From contig BPJS01000001.1 in assembly GCA_026004735.1 (NCBI GenBank), positions 2,418,001 through 2,482,000 of the forward strand: a stretch of DNA of 64,000 nucleotides, read 5' to 3'. Below are positions 1 to 8,621 of this stretch, piece by piece. Every line of letters starts with the position of its first letter. The stretch's first letter is position 1. A program made the position numbers and the translations under genes. The notes beneath the pieces are model-generated. The model was not told the DNA's origin. It did no database searches and saw nothing but the letters and a program-made list of their open reading frames with translations. The DNA is from Isosphaeraceae bacterium (GTDB lineage: Bacteria; Planctomycetota; Planctomycetia; Isosphaerales; Isosphaeraceae).

Positions 1-1
1 C

Positions 2-664
2 GTCGAGATCATCGTCAAGAAGGGCGGCCGCTGCCGATACACAACGATCCAGAACTGGGCCAACAACATCTACAACCTGGTGACCAAGCGCGCCGTCGCC
101 TACGAGGACGCCCTGATGGAGTGGGTCGATGGCAACCTCGGCTCGAAGTTGACGATGAAATACCCGGCCGTGCACATGCGGGGCAAGGGCGCGCGAGGTG
201 AGATTCTCTCGATCGCCTTCGCCGGCAAAGGCCAGCATCAGGACGCCGGCGGCAAGGTCATCCACGAAGCGCCCTACACCTCGAGCCGGATCATCTCCAA
301 GTCGATCTCCAAGAACGGTGGCCGGTCCAGCTACCGCGGCCTGTTGAAGGTCGTCGACGGAGCCAAGGGCTGCAAGTCGAACGTCGTCTGCGATGCTCTG
401 ATTCTCGATCCCGAGAGCCGCTCCGACACCTATCCCTACATCGAGATCGAAGAGGCTGACGTCAAGATCGGCCACGAGGCCTCGGTCTCGAAGATCGGCG
501 AGGAGCAGCTCTTCTACCTCATGAGCCGCGGCCTCTCGGAGGCGGAGGCCAGCACGTTGATCGTCTCGGGCTTCATCGAGCCGCTGGTCAAGGAACTGCC
601 GATGGAGTACGCCGTCGAGATGAACAAGCTCATCCAACTCCAGATGGAAGGATCGGTCGGCTGA
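2..664 (+). CDS. sufB: Fe-S cluster assembly scaffold SufB, 5'-truncated by window edge
   Basis: The reading frame is open from base 2 and gives about 220 C-terminal residues of SufB, the scaffold that with SufC and SufD assembles iron-sulfur clusters in the cytoplasm. The visible part carries the typical SufB/SufD beta-helix core and the C-terminal helical region (the stretch [13 protein letters not shown], followed by [15 protein letters not shown]), which matches the SufB family well. The start lies outside the window, so the first ATG/GTG inside it (base 80) is not the true start. sufD follows after one intervening small gene, and a rhodanese and a SufE-like gene come next, so this is the tail of a suf operon whose sufC is probably just upstream. 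Confidence 0.95.
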   Translation, partial: VEIIVKKGGRCRYTTIQNWANNIYNLVTKRAVAYEDALMEWVDGNLGSKLTMKYPAVHMRGKGARGEILSIAFAGKGQHQDAGGKVIHEAPYTSSRIISKSISKNGGRSSYRGLLKVVDGAKGCKSNVVCDALILDPESRSDTYPYIEIEEADVKIGHEASVSKIGEEQLFYLMSRGLSEAEASTLIVSGFIEPLVKELPMEYAVEMNKLIQLQMEGSVG

Positions 665-771
665 CGACCGGCGGCCGAGTGCGGCTCTCGGCAGACCGCC
701 ACGGGGCCGAGGGGCGATTTCGGCCTCATTCGAGCCGAGGGCGCTCTCGGCCCGGTGGAGGTAGAACTCTG

Positions 772-1311
772 ATGATCTCAATCCCTCTGACACTGATTCT
801 CACAACGGTGGCGGTCTGGCAGGGTGAGCGACCCTCCGGTCCCGAGCCGGGGGCCGCCATCCCCGCGCTCAGGGTTCAGGTCGCTGCTGGTCCGGGGGAA
901 GGCCAGAGGCTCGACGTGGCATCCGATCGTGAGGGTCGGCCCACGATTTACGCCTTTGTTCAGGCCGCTCAACTCGACCGGCCCATGGCCCGGCTGCTCC
1001 GGACGATCGACGAGGCGCTGGCCGCGCGCGACCCCTCCGGCGAACTCCGCCTAGCCGCGGTCTGGCTCACCGACCAGCCCGAGAACGCGCTCGAATTCCT
1101 ACCCCGTGCGCAGCAGTCGTTGCGACTGACGCGAACAACCTGGACGGTCTACGAGGGCCAGCGTCAAGGGCCGGACGGCTGGTCGATCAACGACGCCGTG
1201 GGCATCACTTTCGTCGTGGCCCGGGATCGCAAAGTGGTCCGCAGCTTCGGCCTCGACTCTTGGAGCGACGCCGACGCACGGCGGGTGCTGTCGGCGCTCG
1301 ACACGCCCTGA
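772..1311 (+). CDS. Exported thioredoxin-fold-like protein of unknown function inside the suf operon
   Basis: About 179 residues. I chose the ATG at 772 because GGAGGT lies at 757-762, nine bases upstream; the frame stays open further up but without a comparable ribosome site. The N-terminus (MISIPLTLILTTVAVWQ) looks like a signal or anchor segment. The rest has a thioredoxin-like rhythm: a beta strand (TIYAFVQ), a helix, a second strand (LRLAAVWLTD), and a late GITFVVARDRKVV strand pair. There is no CXXC or any obvious redox cysteine, so a disulfide role is unlikely. It sits between sufB and sufD with short gaps (107 and 67 bp) and is probably co-transcribed. Function not recognised; the fold assignment is inference. 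Confidence 0.7.
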   Translation: MISIPLTLILTTVAVWQGERPSGPEPGAAIPALRVQVAAGPGEGQRLDVASDREGRPTIYAFVQAAQLDRPMARLLRTIDEALAARDPSGELRLAAVWLTDQPENALEFLPRAQQSLRLTRTTWTVYEGQRQGPDGWSINDAVGITFVVARDRKVVRSFGLDSWSDADARRVLSALDTP

Positions 1312-1378
1312 AGCGACCAGGTCCACGCGTTTGTATCACTCGATTCGAGGCTTCCCTGCACCGGAATCAACCAGGACG

Positions 1379-2731
1379 ATGAGCACAGCAACCCCGGCGT
1401 CTCGATCTGCCCCGCATCATGTGAACGCCTTCGATGAGTCGGCCCTCAATGCCCTGCTGGCCCGGCGCGATGAGCCAGCTTGGCTGAGCGAGCGCCGCCG
1501 GGCCGCCTTCGAGGCGTTCCGCTCGGCCGCTTGGCCGAGCCTTCGCGACGAGGAGTGGCGGCGGACCGACATCCGCGCTTTGAAGCTGGCCGATTTCTCA
1601 ACGCCTGCGGGATCTGAGCCGTCGGCCACGGCGGCGGCGAGCCTGAATCCGGCCTGGGACCTGCTCGCCAGCCATTACGCGGCCGGCCTGATGCAGGTCG
1701 ACGGAGCGGCGGCCCGGCGGTCTCCGACCGAGCGGTTACCCGACGGCGTGATCTTCACCGACCTGGCCACGGCCGCTCGCGAGCACCCCGAACTGCTCCG
1801 ACGCCACCTGTTGACAACCGCCGTCGATCCCCACACCGACCTGTTCACGGCGCTCCACGCCGCGTTCTGGACCTCCGGAGCCTTGCTTTATGTTCCCAAG
1901 GGCGTTCAGCTCGACGCCCCGCTCTTTCACTTAATCGGCCTAGCGTCGACAGGCTCGGTCGATTTTTCGCATACGCTCGTGATTCTGGAAGAGGGGGCAT
2001 CGGCCAGCCTGGTTCAGGAGACCGCCTCGGCTCCGGACCGGTCCCAACCCGGCCTCCACGTCGGCGCGGTCGAACTCATCGTTGGTCCCTCGGCCCACCT
2101 TCGGTTTGTCAACATTCAGAATTGGGACGAGCGGGTCTGGCACTTCAGCCGGGAACGGGCCGTCGTCCACCGCGACGCCACGCTTCAATGGACCGTCGGC
2201 GGCCTCGGCGGCCGGCTCGCCAAGGTCAATCAGGAGGTCGCTCTGGCTGAGCAGGGCGCACAAGCCCAGGTCAACGGCGTGATGTTCACAACCGGTCGCC
2301 AAAACCTCACGTACCTGACCCGCCAAGACCATCAGGCTCCTCACACGACGAGCGACCTGCTCTACAAGGCGGGTTTGAAAGATCAGTCGCGGGTCGTCTG
2401 GAAAGGGATGATTCGGGTTGAGCCGCACGCCCAGAAGACCGACGCCTACCAGAAGAACGACAACCTGATCCTCGACGAAGCGGCCCGCGCCGACTCGATC
2501 CCCGGCCTGGAGATCGAGGCCAACGACGTCCGCTGCACCCACGGCGCCACCGCCGGGCCGGTCGATCCAGATATGATCTTCTATCTGACCTCGCGCGGAA
2601 TCTCCCGCGAGACCGCCATCCGCCTGATCGTCGAGGGCTTCTTTGCCAACGTCTACGATCGGATCACCCTCGAGCCGGTCCGCCTGACCCTCGAGAAGGC
2701 CGTCGCTGCCAAGCTCGGCACCGGCGCCTAA
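1379..2731 (+). CDS. sufD: Fe-S cluster assembly protein SufD
   Basis: About 450 residues, normal length for SufD, the partner of SufB in the SufBC2D complex. The N-terminal third contains the family pattern around the Trp-Pro and EEWRRTD segment that precedes the beta-helix. The C-terminal third carries the conserved runs around HKAxxx-like [32 protein letters not shown] and [13 protein letters not shown], which are hallmarks of the SufB/SufD family. The ATG at 1379 is preferred over an upstream in-frame start at 1331 because the extra 16 residues do not resemble SufD. The position after sufB and before a rhodanese and sufE-like gene supports a sulfur-mobilisation operon. Confidence 0.95.
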   Translation: MSTATPASRSAPHHVNAFDESALNALLARRDEPAWLSERRRAAFEAFRSAAWPSLRDEEWRRTDIRALKLADFSTPAGSEPSATAAASLNPAWDLLASHYAAGLMQVDGAAARRSPTERLPDGVIFTDLATAAREHPELLRRHLLTTAVDPHTDLFTALHAAFWTSGALLYVPKGVQLDAPLFHLIGLASTGSVDFSHTLVILEEGASASLVQETASAPDRSQPGLHVGAVELIVGPSAHLRFVNIQNWDERVWHFSRERAVVHRDATLQWTVGGLGGRLAKVNQEVALAEQGAQAQVNGVMFTTGRQNLTYLTRQDHQAPHTTSDLLYKAGLKDQSRVVWKGMIRVEPHAQKTDAYQKNDNLILDEAARADSIPGLEIEANDVRCTHGATAGPVDPDMIFYLTSRGISRETAIRLIVEGFFANVYDRITLEPVRLTLEKAVAAKLGTGA

Positions 2732-2802
2732 GGGACCCACTCACCCCGGTCAACGCGACGAAGCCCTCGGTTCTCTCCTCAATTCATCCTGCGAGGCCGT
2801 CC

Positions 2803-3654
2803 ATGTCCGAATATGCCCACCCGGAGGTGCTCGTTTCGACCGCCTGGGTCGCCGACCACCTCAACGATCCCAAGGTTCGCATCGTCGAAAGCGACGAGGA
2901 CCCGGCTCTCTACTTCCAGGGCCATATCCCCGGCGCCGTCGAGATCGGCTGGCACGCCCACCTGCAAGACCAGGTCGTCCGCGACTATATCAACGTCCCC
3001 GCCTTCGAGGCGCTCTGCCGCAAGGCCGGCATCGCCAACGACACCACGGTCGTCTTCTATGGCGACCGCTCCAACTGGTGGGCCTGCTACGCCTTCTGGG
3101 CCTTCAAGCTCTTCGGCCACAAAGATTGCCGGATCATGAACGGCGGTTATAAGCTCTGGAAAGACCAAGGCCGACCGCTCGTTCGCGACATCCCCCAATA
3201 TCCGCCAACCGACTACAAAGCTCAGCCGATCGACGAGTCAACGATCCGGGCTTTCCGCGATGACGTATTGGCCCACGTCCAGGCCCGCAGACCGCTGATC
3301 GACGTCCGCAGCCCCAAGGAATTCACCGGCGAACTGCTCCACATGGAAGACTACCCCCAGGAAGGCTCGCTCCGCGCCGGCCACATCCCCGGCGCCAAGA
3401 ACATTCCTTGGAGCCTGGCGGTCAACGAAGATGGAACCTTCAAATCGGCCGACCAGTTGCGGGCTCTCTACGAACAGCAAGCCGGACTCAAGCCCGACGA
3501 CCCGATCATCGCCTACTGCCGGATCGGCGAGCGATCCAGCCTCGCCTGGTTCGTTCTGACCTACTTGTTGGGTTATCCGAACGTTCGCAACTACGATGGC
3601 TCCTGGACCGAATGGGGCAACCTGGTCCGGGTTCCGATCGAACGCGGCGCCTAG
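2803..3654 (+). CDS. Two-domain rhodanese (thiosulfate/3-mercaptopyruvate sulfurtransferase type)
   Basis: 283 residues, the usual size of tandem-domain sulfurtransferases. Two rhodanese domains can be followed: residues about 8-125 and 150-280. The second has the active-site loop CRIGERSS with the nucleophilic Cys near residue 239, while the equivalent loop of the first domain (GDRSNWW) lacks Cys, as is normal for this architecture. The six-residue active loop resembles thiosulfate sulfurtransferases more than mercaptopyruvate enzymes, but substrate cannot be settled by sequence alone. The gene lies between sufD and the sufE-like gene, so a role in feeding sulfane sulfur to the SUF machinery is a reasonable inference. 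ATG at 2803. Confidence 0.93.
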   Translation: MSEYAHPEVLVSTAWVADHLNDPKVRIVESDEDPALYFQGHIPGAVEIGWHAHLQDQVVRDYINVPAFEALCRKAGIANDTTVVFYGDRSNWWACYAFWAFKLFGHKDCRIMNGGYKLWKDQGRPLVRDIPQYPPTDYKAQPIDESTIRAFRDDVLAHVQARRPLIDVRSPKEFTGELLHMEDYPQEGSLRAGHIPGAKNIPWSLAVNEDGTFKSADQLRALYEQQAGLKPDDPIIAYCRIGERSSLAWFVLTYLLGYPNVRNYDGSWTEWGNLVRVPIERGA

Positions 3655-3702
3655 CTGAACCAACCACCCCACTGGCCTGTAACCGTCTTGGGGCGACTCG
3701 CC

Positions 3703-4512
3703 ATGTCCACCCGCCTCGACGAACTCGTCCAGGAACTCGGCCAGGCCGACCGCCAGGAACGGATCGAGCTGCTGATCGACCTGGCCCGCGAACTGCCGCC
3801 TCTGCCCGATCGGCTGGCCGGCTCCAGGGATGAAAGCCATCGCGTGCCTGAGTGCCAATCACCGGTCTTCCTGTTCGTCGAACCGGCCGAATCGGGCCGA
3901 ATCCGGCTCTATGCCGACGCTCCGGCCGAGGCCCCGACCGTGCGCGGCTTCGTCGCGCTGCTCGTGGCCGGCCTCGATGGCGCAACCCCCGCCGAGGTCG
4001 CAAATCTGCCCGACGACATTCTCGATCGGTCCGGTGTCCGTGAGATCCTCGGCATGCAACGGATCTCCGGCCTCTACGGGATCCTCCGCCGGCTGCGGGC
4101 GTTGGCGGCCCAACTCCCCCAGCCGGAGTCCCCGGCGAAGATGCCAGCGGACACCCCATCAGCGGATCCGCCCTCCGCGGCCAGCTCCGACCCATCCACG
4201 GCCGCCGCCTCCACCCCCGACCCCGAGGCCTTGATCGCGGCCCTGCGTACCGTGACCGACCCCGAGCTGCACGTCAACGTGATCGACCTGGGGCTGGTCT
4301 ACGGCATTCAGACTCAGGGCCATGAAGTCCACGTCGAGATGACCCTCACCTCGCCGGCCTGTCCGGCCGGTCCGCAAATGATCCGCGACGCGGTGGCGGC
4401 CTTGGAAAAAGTCGAAGGCGTGACCAAGGCCCACGTCAAGCTGGTCATGAACCCTCCCTGGTCTCCGGATCGGATGACCGACGCCGCCCGCGACGAACTG
4501 GGCATCTTTTAG
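3703..4512 (+). CDS. SufE-SufT (MIP18/DUF59) fusion protein
   Basis: About 269 residues with two joined modules. Residues 1-140 are SufE-like: a helical start (LDELVQEL), then VPECQSPVFLF with the acceptor Cys at residue 51. A proline/alanine/serine-rich linker follows (about 145-175). Residues 178-269 form a DUF59/MIP18 domain (TDPELHVNVIDLGLVY start, conserved Cys in TSPACPAGPQM), as in SufT and Fe-S carrier proteins. SufE takes persulfide sulfur from SufS; SufT is a maturation factor. The fusion implies coupling of sulfur delivery and Fe-S maturation. Start at 3703 (MSTRLDEL) is favoured over 3688. It is the last gene of the suf cluster; sufS is not in this window. Confidence 0.9.
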   Translation: MSTRLDELVQELGQADRQERIELLIDLARELPPLPDRLAGSRDESHRVPECQSPVFLFVEPAESGRIRLYADAPAEAPTVRGFVALLVAGLDGATPAEVANLPDDILDRSGVREILGMQRISGLYGILRRLRALAAQLPQPESPAKMPADTPSADPPSAASSDPSTAAASTPDPEALIAALRTVTDPELHVNVIDLGLVYGIQTQGHEVHVEMTLTSPACPAGPQMIRDAVAALEKVEGVTKAHVKLVMNPPWSPDRMTDAARDELGIF

Positions 4513-4541
4513 CAAAACCTCGGCCGCCCGCCTCCAACCCT

Positions 4542-4567
4542 GGCCTGGCAGCCGTCGATTCCAGGCC
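4542..4567 (+). terminator. Possible hairpin terminator after suf operon
   Basis: A 7-bp perfect stem, GGCCTGG at 4542-4548 and CCAGGCC at 4561-4567, with a 12-base loop, lies 30 bases after the SufE-SufT stop codon. There is no T-tract behind it, so it could only be a weak or factor-assisted terminator. Confidence 0.35.
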
Positions 4568-4627
4568 GATCTCCCCTTGCCCGGCCAATGTCTACCGTAG
4601 GTGTACCGCGCTGGTTGCGATCACCAC

Positions 4628-4658
4628 GTCGCTTTTTAGTGCTTGACCCCAAAGCGAC
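4628..4658. promoter_or_regulatory. Inverted repeat, candidate operator
   Basis: A perfect 8-bp inverted repeat: GTCGCTTT at 4628-4635 and AAAGCGAC at 4651-4658, arms separated by 15 bases. It spans the -35 box of the promoter upstream of the HTH/S24-like regulator gene. The position suggests autoregulation by that protein, which is inference; the repeat itself is seen directly. Confidence 0.5.
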
Positions 4659-4670
4659 CAGCTTTATAAA
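4643..4670 (+). promoter_or_regulatory. Sigma70-like promoter
   Basis: TTGACC at 4643-4648 and TATAAA at 4665-4670 with a 16-bp spacer form the best sigma70-type promoter near this gene. It lies about 180 bases upstream of the regulator start at 4849 (125 bases from the alternative start at 4795). Confidence 0.5.
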
Positions 4671-4848
4671 GAGGAAGGGTTTTGTTCGGTTTCGATCCGA
4701 GTCGCGTGGGACCGGCCGACCGAACGGTGTACTGGCTCATCGACGGTGGTGAGCCAGAATCAACCTGCTTGAGCCGACGAGGGAGCGTTCGAGCTTGAAG
4801 CGGTTCTCGGGGAGTTCCACACTGGTGGCGCGGAAGAAGACGCACCCA

Positions 4849-5622
4849 ATGCGTGTCACCGTCAAGGCGCAGATTTCGAGCCGCCTGCGCGAAATACGCC
4901 AGGAACTCTTCGGCGAGCACGGCGGACCGGAACTGGCGCGACGGCTCCAGTTGCCGGCACGCACCTGGTATAATTATGAATCCGGTGTGACGGTCCCGGC
5001 TGAAGTCTTGCTGCATTTTATTGATCAAACGGGCACCAACCCGCTCTGGCTCTTGACGGGCCAGGGACCCAAGTATCGCGGCAACTCGGAAGATCAGATT
5101 CTCGCCCGGCTGACCCCCGAGCAACTGATTCGCCGGGGCCTGGAAAAACTCGAACAAGAACCGCACGAGGTCGTCGTGGTGGCCTCGGCCAGCCACCACG
5201 GCGAGATATCGTCCCCGTTTGTCGCCGTCGAACTGATTCCGCTCAGCGCGCTCGATCAACCCATGCCTCCCTCGGAGGGCCACGTCCTGGCCTACCGGCA
5301 GTGGATCCCTCATCCGCGGGAGACGGTCGCGGTTCGGCTGGCTGACGACGCTATGGCTCCGATTCTACCCTCCGGCTCGGTCGTCGCCGTCGACCGCGCG
5401 CAACGCGATCCCACCACGCTTCAGGGACGCATGGTCGCCGCCATGCCGGTAGGAGGCCAGCCGATGATTCGCTGGCTCGACCTGGCTGGCCGCCACGTCA
5501 TCCTGCGGCCCAACCAACCGAGCCAGCAATTCCCCCTCATCCCTCTCGAACCGGGTGAGGGAGGAAGGTGGCCGATCCTCGGTCAGGTCGTCTGGTCTTG
5601 GAGCCGTTTTACGGGTGGATAG
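4849..5622 (+). CDS. HTH regulator with inactivated S24/LexA-like C-terminal domain
   Basis: About 257 residues. Residues 9-75 form an XRE/CI-type helix-turn-helix (GPELARRLQLPARTWYNYE), and residues about 130-250 have the S24/LexA-like fold. The segment where the catalytic Ser would sit reads DDAMAPILPSGSVVAVD, with Ala at about residue 168 instead of Ser, and the downstream catalytic Lys position appears to be Arg (about 208). Self-cleavage is therefore unlikely, and the domain may only dimerise or bind a ligand. The ATG at 4849 is preferred; an upstream in-frame start at 4795 adds 18 residues. A promoter with an inverted repeat lies upstream. Confidence 0.85.
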   Translation: MRVTVKAQISSRLREIRQELFGEHGGPELARRLQLPARTWYNYESGVTVPAEVLLHFIDQTGTNPLWLLTGQGPKYRGNSEDQILARLTPEQLIRRGLEKLEQEPHEVVVVASASHHGEISSPFVAVELIPLSALDQPMPPSEGHVLAYRQWIPHPRETVAVRLADDAMAPILPSGSVVAVDRAQRDPTTLQGRMVAAMPVGGQPMIRWLDLAGRHVILRPNQPSQQFPLIPLEPGEGGRWPILGQVVWSWSRFTGG

Positions 5623-5947
5623 GCCCTGCGTTGCCAAAAGACAACCCGGAAGCCAGGTCTGTCGAGCGGTCGGCATCGGTGGGCAATCGGGAGAGCATCA
5701 GGACAAGGCCGGATCGACTGGCCAAGACCACGATCGAGCCCGCGCCCTTGATGAGTGACGAGCGACTCGCGTCGCTTGCTGGCGTGAACTCCATCAAACC
5801 AACCGTGGATGGAGCAAGCTGGGAAAATGGGCCGCTTCGGGGTGGGCTCTTGCCGAGGCGGTTCGGGGCCGCGATCCTCACTAGGTAGTTTGTTGTCCTG
5901 TCTGTTACGCGGCATCCCGTTCACCCCTCGCCCGCCGCGATCCGCCT
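5623..5947 (+). other. Intergenic region without recognised gene
   Basis: This 325-bp stretch between two regulator genes has only short overlapping open frames with no family resemblance and no ribosome site. I see no clear promoter boxes or terminator in it. Confidence 0.5.
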
Positions 5948-7324
5948 ATGAGTGCACGGACTGCCAGCCTCCGCCGCCTGGGGCGGCTCTTGGCCCGCAC
6001 CCGCCTGCCGATCTTTGTCCTCGATTCGGCGTGGCGGCTGCTTTACGCCAACCCCGCGTTCGAAACCTTGACGGGGTGCCCGCTGGATGAGCAGATCGGC
6101 CAGAGCTGGGAGGCGTCGTCCCGGGATGCCGAGGCGATGGCCCCGCTGGCGACCTTGACACCTCCGGCCGAGGCCCGCCAGGGCAGCGTGGTTTCGAGCG
6201 TCGGCCTGATCACCGAGGCCGATGGCGAGCGTCGGCCCGTGCGGCTCGAGTTCAGGCCCCTGATGGCCGGCGCTGAGCGGGTCGTGGGTGTGCTTGGCCT
6301 GATTTACCCCGCGTCGGAGCCGGCCGGCGCTCCAGAGAGTCGCAGTCATGGGCTGCGCGTCGAGCTTGAGCGGATTCGCCTGGCTGTCCGCCCGCAGACC
6401 GGCGGCCTGGATCTGATCGGCAGCGGGCCAGCGCACCAGCGTCTGCTCAGCCAAATCCGAACCGCCGCCGCGACGATCAGCCCGGCCTGGATCGTGGCGG
6501 AACCGGGCGCCGGCGCGCGGACGGTCGCCGCGGCCATCCATCGGGCCAGCGCAGGTTCCGAGGGACCGTTGCTGACTCTGGATGTGGCGGCCCTGCCTCC
6601 CGAGGAGCTGGAGCGTCCGCTTTGGGCCGTGCTGACCAACGACCGCGAGCCGGTCGCCGCCAGCTCCACCTTGCTCCTGGTGGGCGCTAGCGGGCTTGGC
6701 CGCGATCTCCAGGCCAGGTTGGTGGCTGCCTTACCCCGCTTCTTGGCCGCGGGCATCCGAATCTTGGCCACTAGCAACGCCGACCCCCGGCTCGACCTCG
6801 AGGCCGACCAGCTCCGCGACGATTTCTACTACGCCATGACCGGCCTGGTCCTGACGCTTCCACCGCTTCGGGAGCGGCTCGCCGAACTGCCGCTTCTGGC
6901 TCAGCATTTCCTGGAGCGGGCCAACCGGTCTACCGGCGTCTGCCGGCTCGGTTTGACCCCGGCGGCTCTGGAGGCGCTCCGCTCTTACGACTGGCCGGGA
7001 AACCTGGCTGAACTGGAGCGGGTCATCCGATGGGCCCATGAGCGAGCCCAGGGCGACGTGATCGACGCGCCTGACCTGCCCGCGACGATCCGCGGCGAGT
7101 GGGCCTGCGCCTTTCCCCCGCCTGGCCCCGCGACACCCGAGCTTGGGCTGGACGCCACGCTCGAGGCCATCGAGCGGCGGTTGATCGAGCGGGCCTTGCA
7201 ACTGGCGCGATTCAACAAGTCGCGGGCCGCCGATCGCCTGGGAATCTCGCGGCCTCGGCTCTACCGGCGGATGCAGGAGCTGGGCATCGCCGATCAGCCC
7301 GAAGCCACCGAGACCCGCCGCTGA
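5948..7324 (+). CDS. NtrC-type regulator (PAS-AAA-Fis HTH) with degenerate ATPase core
   Basis: 458 residues. Residues about 10-110 look like a PAS sensor (PIFVLDSAWRLLYANPAFE). Residues 150-370 follow the sigma54-activator AAA fold, including LPPLRERLAELPLLAQHFL and the SYDWPGNLAELERVI segment. The C-terminus (410-450) is a Fis-type HTH (NKSRAADRLGISRPRLYRR). Key catalytic motifs are gone: the Walker A region reads EPGAGART (no GK), the Walker B Asp-Glu is absent (LLLVGASGLG), and no GAFTGA loop can be found. It probably binds DNA but cannot activate sigma54 by ATP hydrolysis. Its targets are unknown; no sigma54 promoter was recognised nearby. Confidence 0.87.
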   Translation: MSARTASLRRLGRLLARTRLPIFVLDSAWRLLYANPAFETLTGCPLDEQIGQSWEASSRDAEAMAPLATLTPPAEARQGSVVSSVGLITEADGERRPVRLEFRPLMAGAERVVGVLGLIYPASEPAGAPESRSHGLRVELERIRLAVRPQTGGLDLIGSGPAHQRLLSQIRTAAATISPAWIVAEPGAGARTVAAAIHRASAGSEGPLLTLDVAALPPEELERPLWAVLTNDREPVAASSTLLLVGASGLGRDLQARLVAALPRFLAAGIRILATSNADPRLDLEADQLRDDFYYAMTGLVLTLPPLRERLAELPLLAQHFLERANRSTGVCRLGLTPAALEALRSYDWPGNLAELERVIRWAHERAQGDVIDAPDLPATIRGEWACAFPPPGPATPELGLDATLEAIERRLIERALQLARFNKSRAADRLGISRPRLYRRMQELGIADQPEATETRR

Positions 7325-7420
7325 GCCGCTCTTGACCCGGCTTGCCTGCCCGGTTATGCCGCCTCTCTGGACCACGCCCCATGCGCTGAGTTCGAGGCGG
7401 CCGGTAAGGCCCGTCGCGTC

Positions 7421-8602
7421 ATGCTCCCGACCGTCATGATGCTGATCGGACTGATCGGGGTCGAAGACCGGACGACCCCGGTCTGGGTGGCCGTCGATCA
7501 GGCTGAACTGCTGGTCGCACCGGACGACGCCAGCGCGACGACCCATCGCCTCGCCAAGGGCCAGCGGCTCGACGTCGTTGACGAAGGCCCGGATGGCTGG
7601 CTGGCCGTGCTTCCTCCGCCCGGCTCCTTTAGCTGGATCGATCGCGATGCCATCACGATCGAACCGGACGGAAAGGCCCGCGTCATCGAGCAACGCGCGG
7701 CGGTGCGCCCGGGAGTCGAGGGGGGGCTGATGCCCGCGGGCGTCTGGACTATCGTCCCCCGCGGCATCGAGCTCGAACTGATGGACCTGGCGCCGCTCGT
7801 TCTCCGGCAAGCCGACGGAACGCGGCGGATCTTCTACGCCGTTCGCCCTCCCCGGGGAGAGCTGCGCTATCTGCGCGTCGAGGAAGTTAGCCGGGTCGAT
7901 CCTCGAGCGCTGGGACGCGAAGGCGATGCCTCCGAGTTCGGAACGGTGCTGCCCTCGGTTCGGGGCCGACGTCGGCTGGCATCCGGCTCGGGCCGCCGCG
8001 TGCCCGCGGTGGATCCAGACTTCGTGGCGGTCGGTCCGCCGGTGCGCGAGGTGGGCTTGGCCCGCTGGTTCGACGAGGAGCTGGGCCGGGTCGAGTCGCG
8101 ACACCGAGCAGCGCTCGCCGGACGGCTCGAGTCCTGGTCCCTCGAGCCGGTCCGACGCGCTTACGAGGAGCTCGCCACGCGGGCCAGCGGACCGATCGAG
8201 CGGGAGGCGATCGCCCTCCGCCTCCGCCAACTTGAACGGCAGCAGGCCGCCGCCCAAGCCGCCCGTCGACTCCGAGAGCTGGCCGCCTCCACCCAACAGC
8301 GCGATGCCGAATTGGACAGCCTCCGACGCCAGCTTGGCAAACTGGCGACCGGGGCCGAATCGCCGTTCGAGGCTGAGGGCCTGCTTCAGCGCTGCTCGGA
8401 ACTGGTCGACGGCCGGCGCGCGTTTCTGCTGATCGGCGACGACGGCCTAAGCACAATCTATTTGGTCGCTCCGCCCGGCCTGGACCTCGACTCGTACGTC
8501 GCAGCGCGGGTCGGCGTCCGGGGCGACTCCCGCTTCCACAGCGTCCTCAAGTCGAGGGTGATCACCGTCCGAGACATCGAGCGGCTCGACGACCCACCCT
8601 AG
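7421..8602 (+). CDS. Secreted SH3-like domain protein, function unknown
   Basis: 393 residues. The N-terminus (MLPTVMMLIGLIGVED) looks like a short signal or anchor. Residues about 22-95 have the spacing of a bacterial SH3-like domain (WVAVDQAELLVAPDD, then DGWLAVLPPPGSFSWID). The middle holds a charged, probably coiled-coil helix (about 260-310, rich in Arg, Leu, Gln and Ala). The C-terminal part again shows beta-rich segments (TIYLVAPPGLDLDSYV). This architecture resembles cell-envelope proteins of planctomycetes, but I do not recognise a defined family. It is convergent with the radical SAM gene (20 bp apart). Confidence 0.75.
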   Translation: MLPTVMMLIGLIGVEDRTTPVWVAVDQAELLVAPDDASATTHRLAKGQRLDVVDEGPDGWLAVLPPPGSFSWIDRDAITIEPDGKARVIEQRAAVRPGVEGGLMPAGVWTIVPRGIELELMDLAPLVLRQADGTRRIFYAVRPPRGELRYLRVEEVSRVDPRALGREGDASEFGTVLPSVRGRRRLASGSGRRVPAVDPDFVAVGPPVREVGLARWFDEELGRVESRHRAALAGRLESWSLEPVRRAYEELATRASGPIEREAIALRLRQLERQQAAAQAARRLRELAASTQQRDAELDSLRRQLGKLATGAESPFEAEGLLQRCSELVDGRRAFLLIGDDGLSTIYLVAPPGLDLDSYVAARVGVRGDSRFHSVLKSRVITVRDIERLDDPP

Positions 8603-8621
8603 CCGCGCGATCGCCTCCGGC

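Larger units (their letters stand above)
4513..4848 (+). other. Intergenic region between suf operon and S24-like regulator
   Basis: This 336-bp stretch holds no gene I can support. It contains a short hairpin just after the suf operon (4542-4567), and a promoter with an overlapping inverted repeat upstream of the regulator gene (4628-4670), each listed separately. The base composition drops locally around 4630-4690. Confidence 0.6.

Noticed and set aside
1940-2740. 266-codon open frame on the minus strand over sufD
   Set aside because: It lies fully antisense to a clear sufD gene; long antisense frames are expected at this GC content and the translation has no family resemblance.
6731-8296. 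521-codon minus-strand open frame
   Set aside because: It crosses two supported plus-strand genes and their gap. The translation is Gly/Arg/Gln-rich shadow sequence with no domain.
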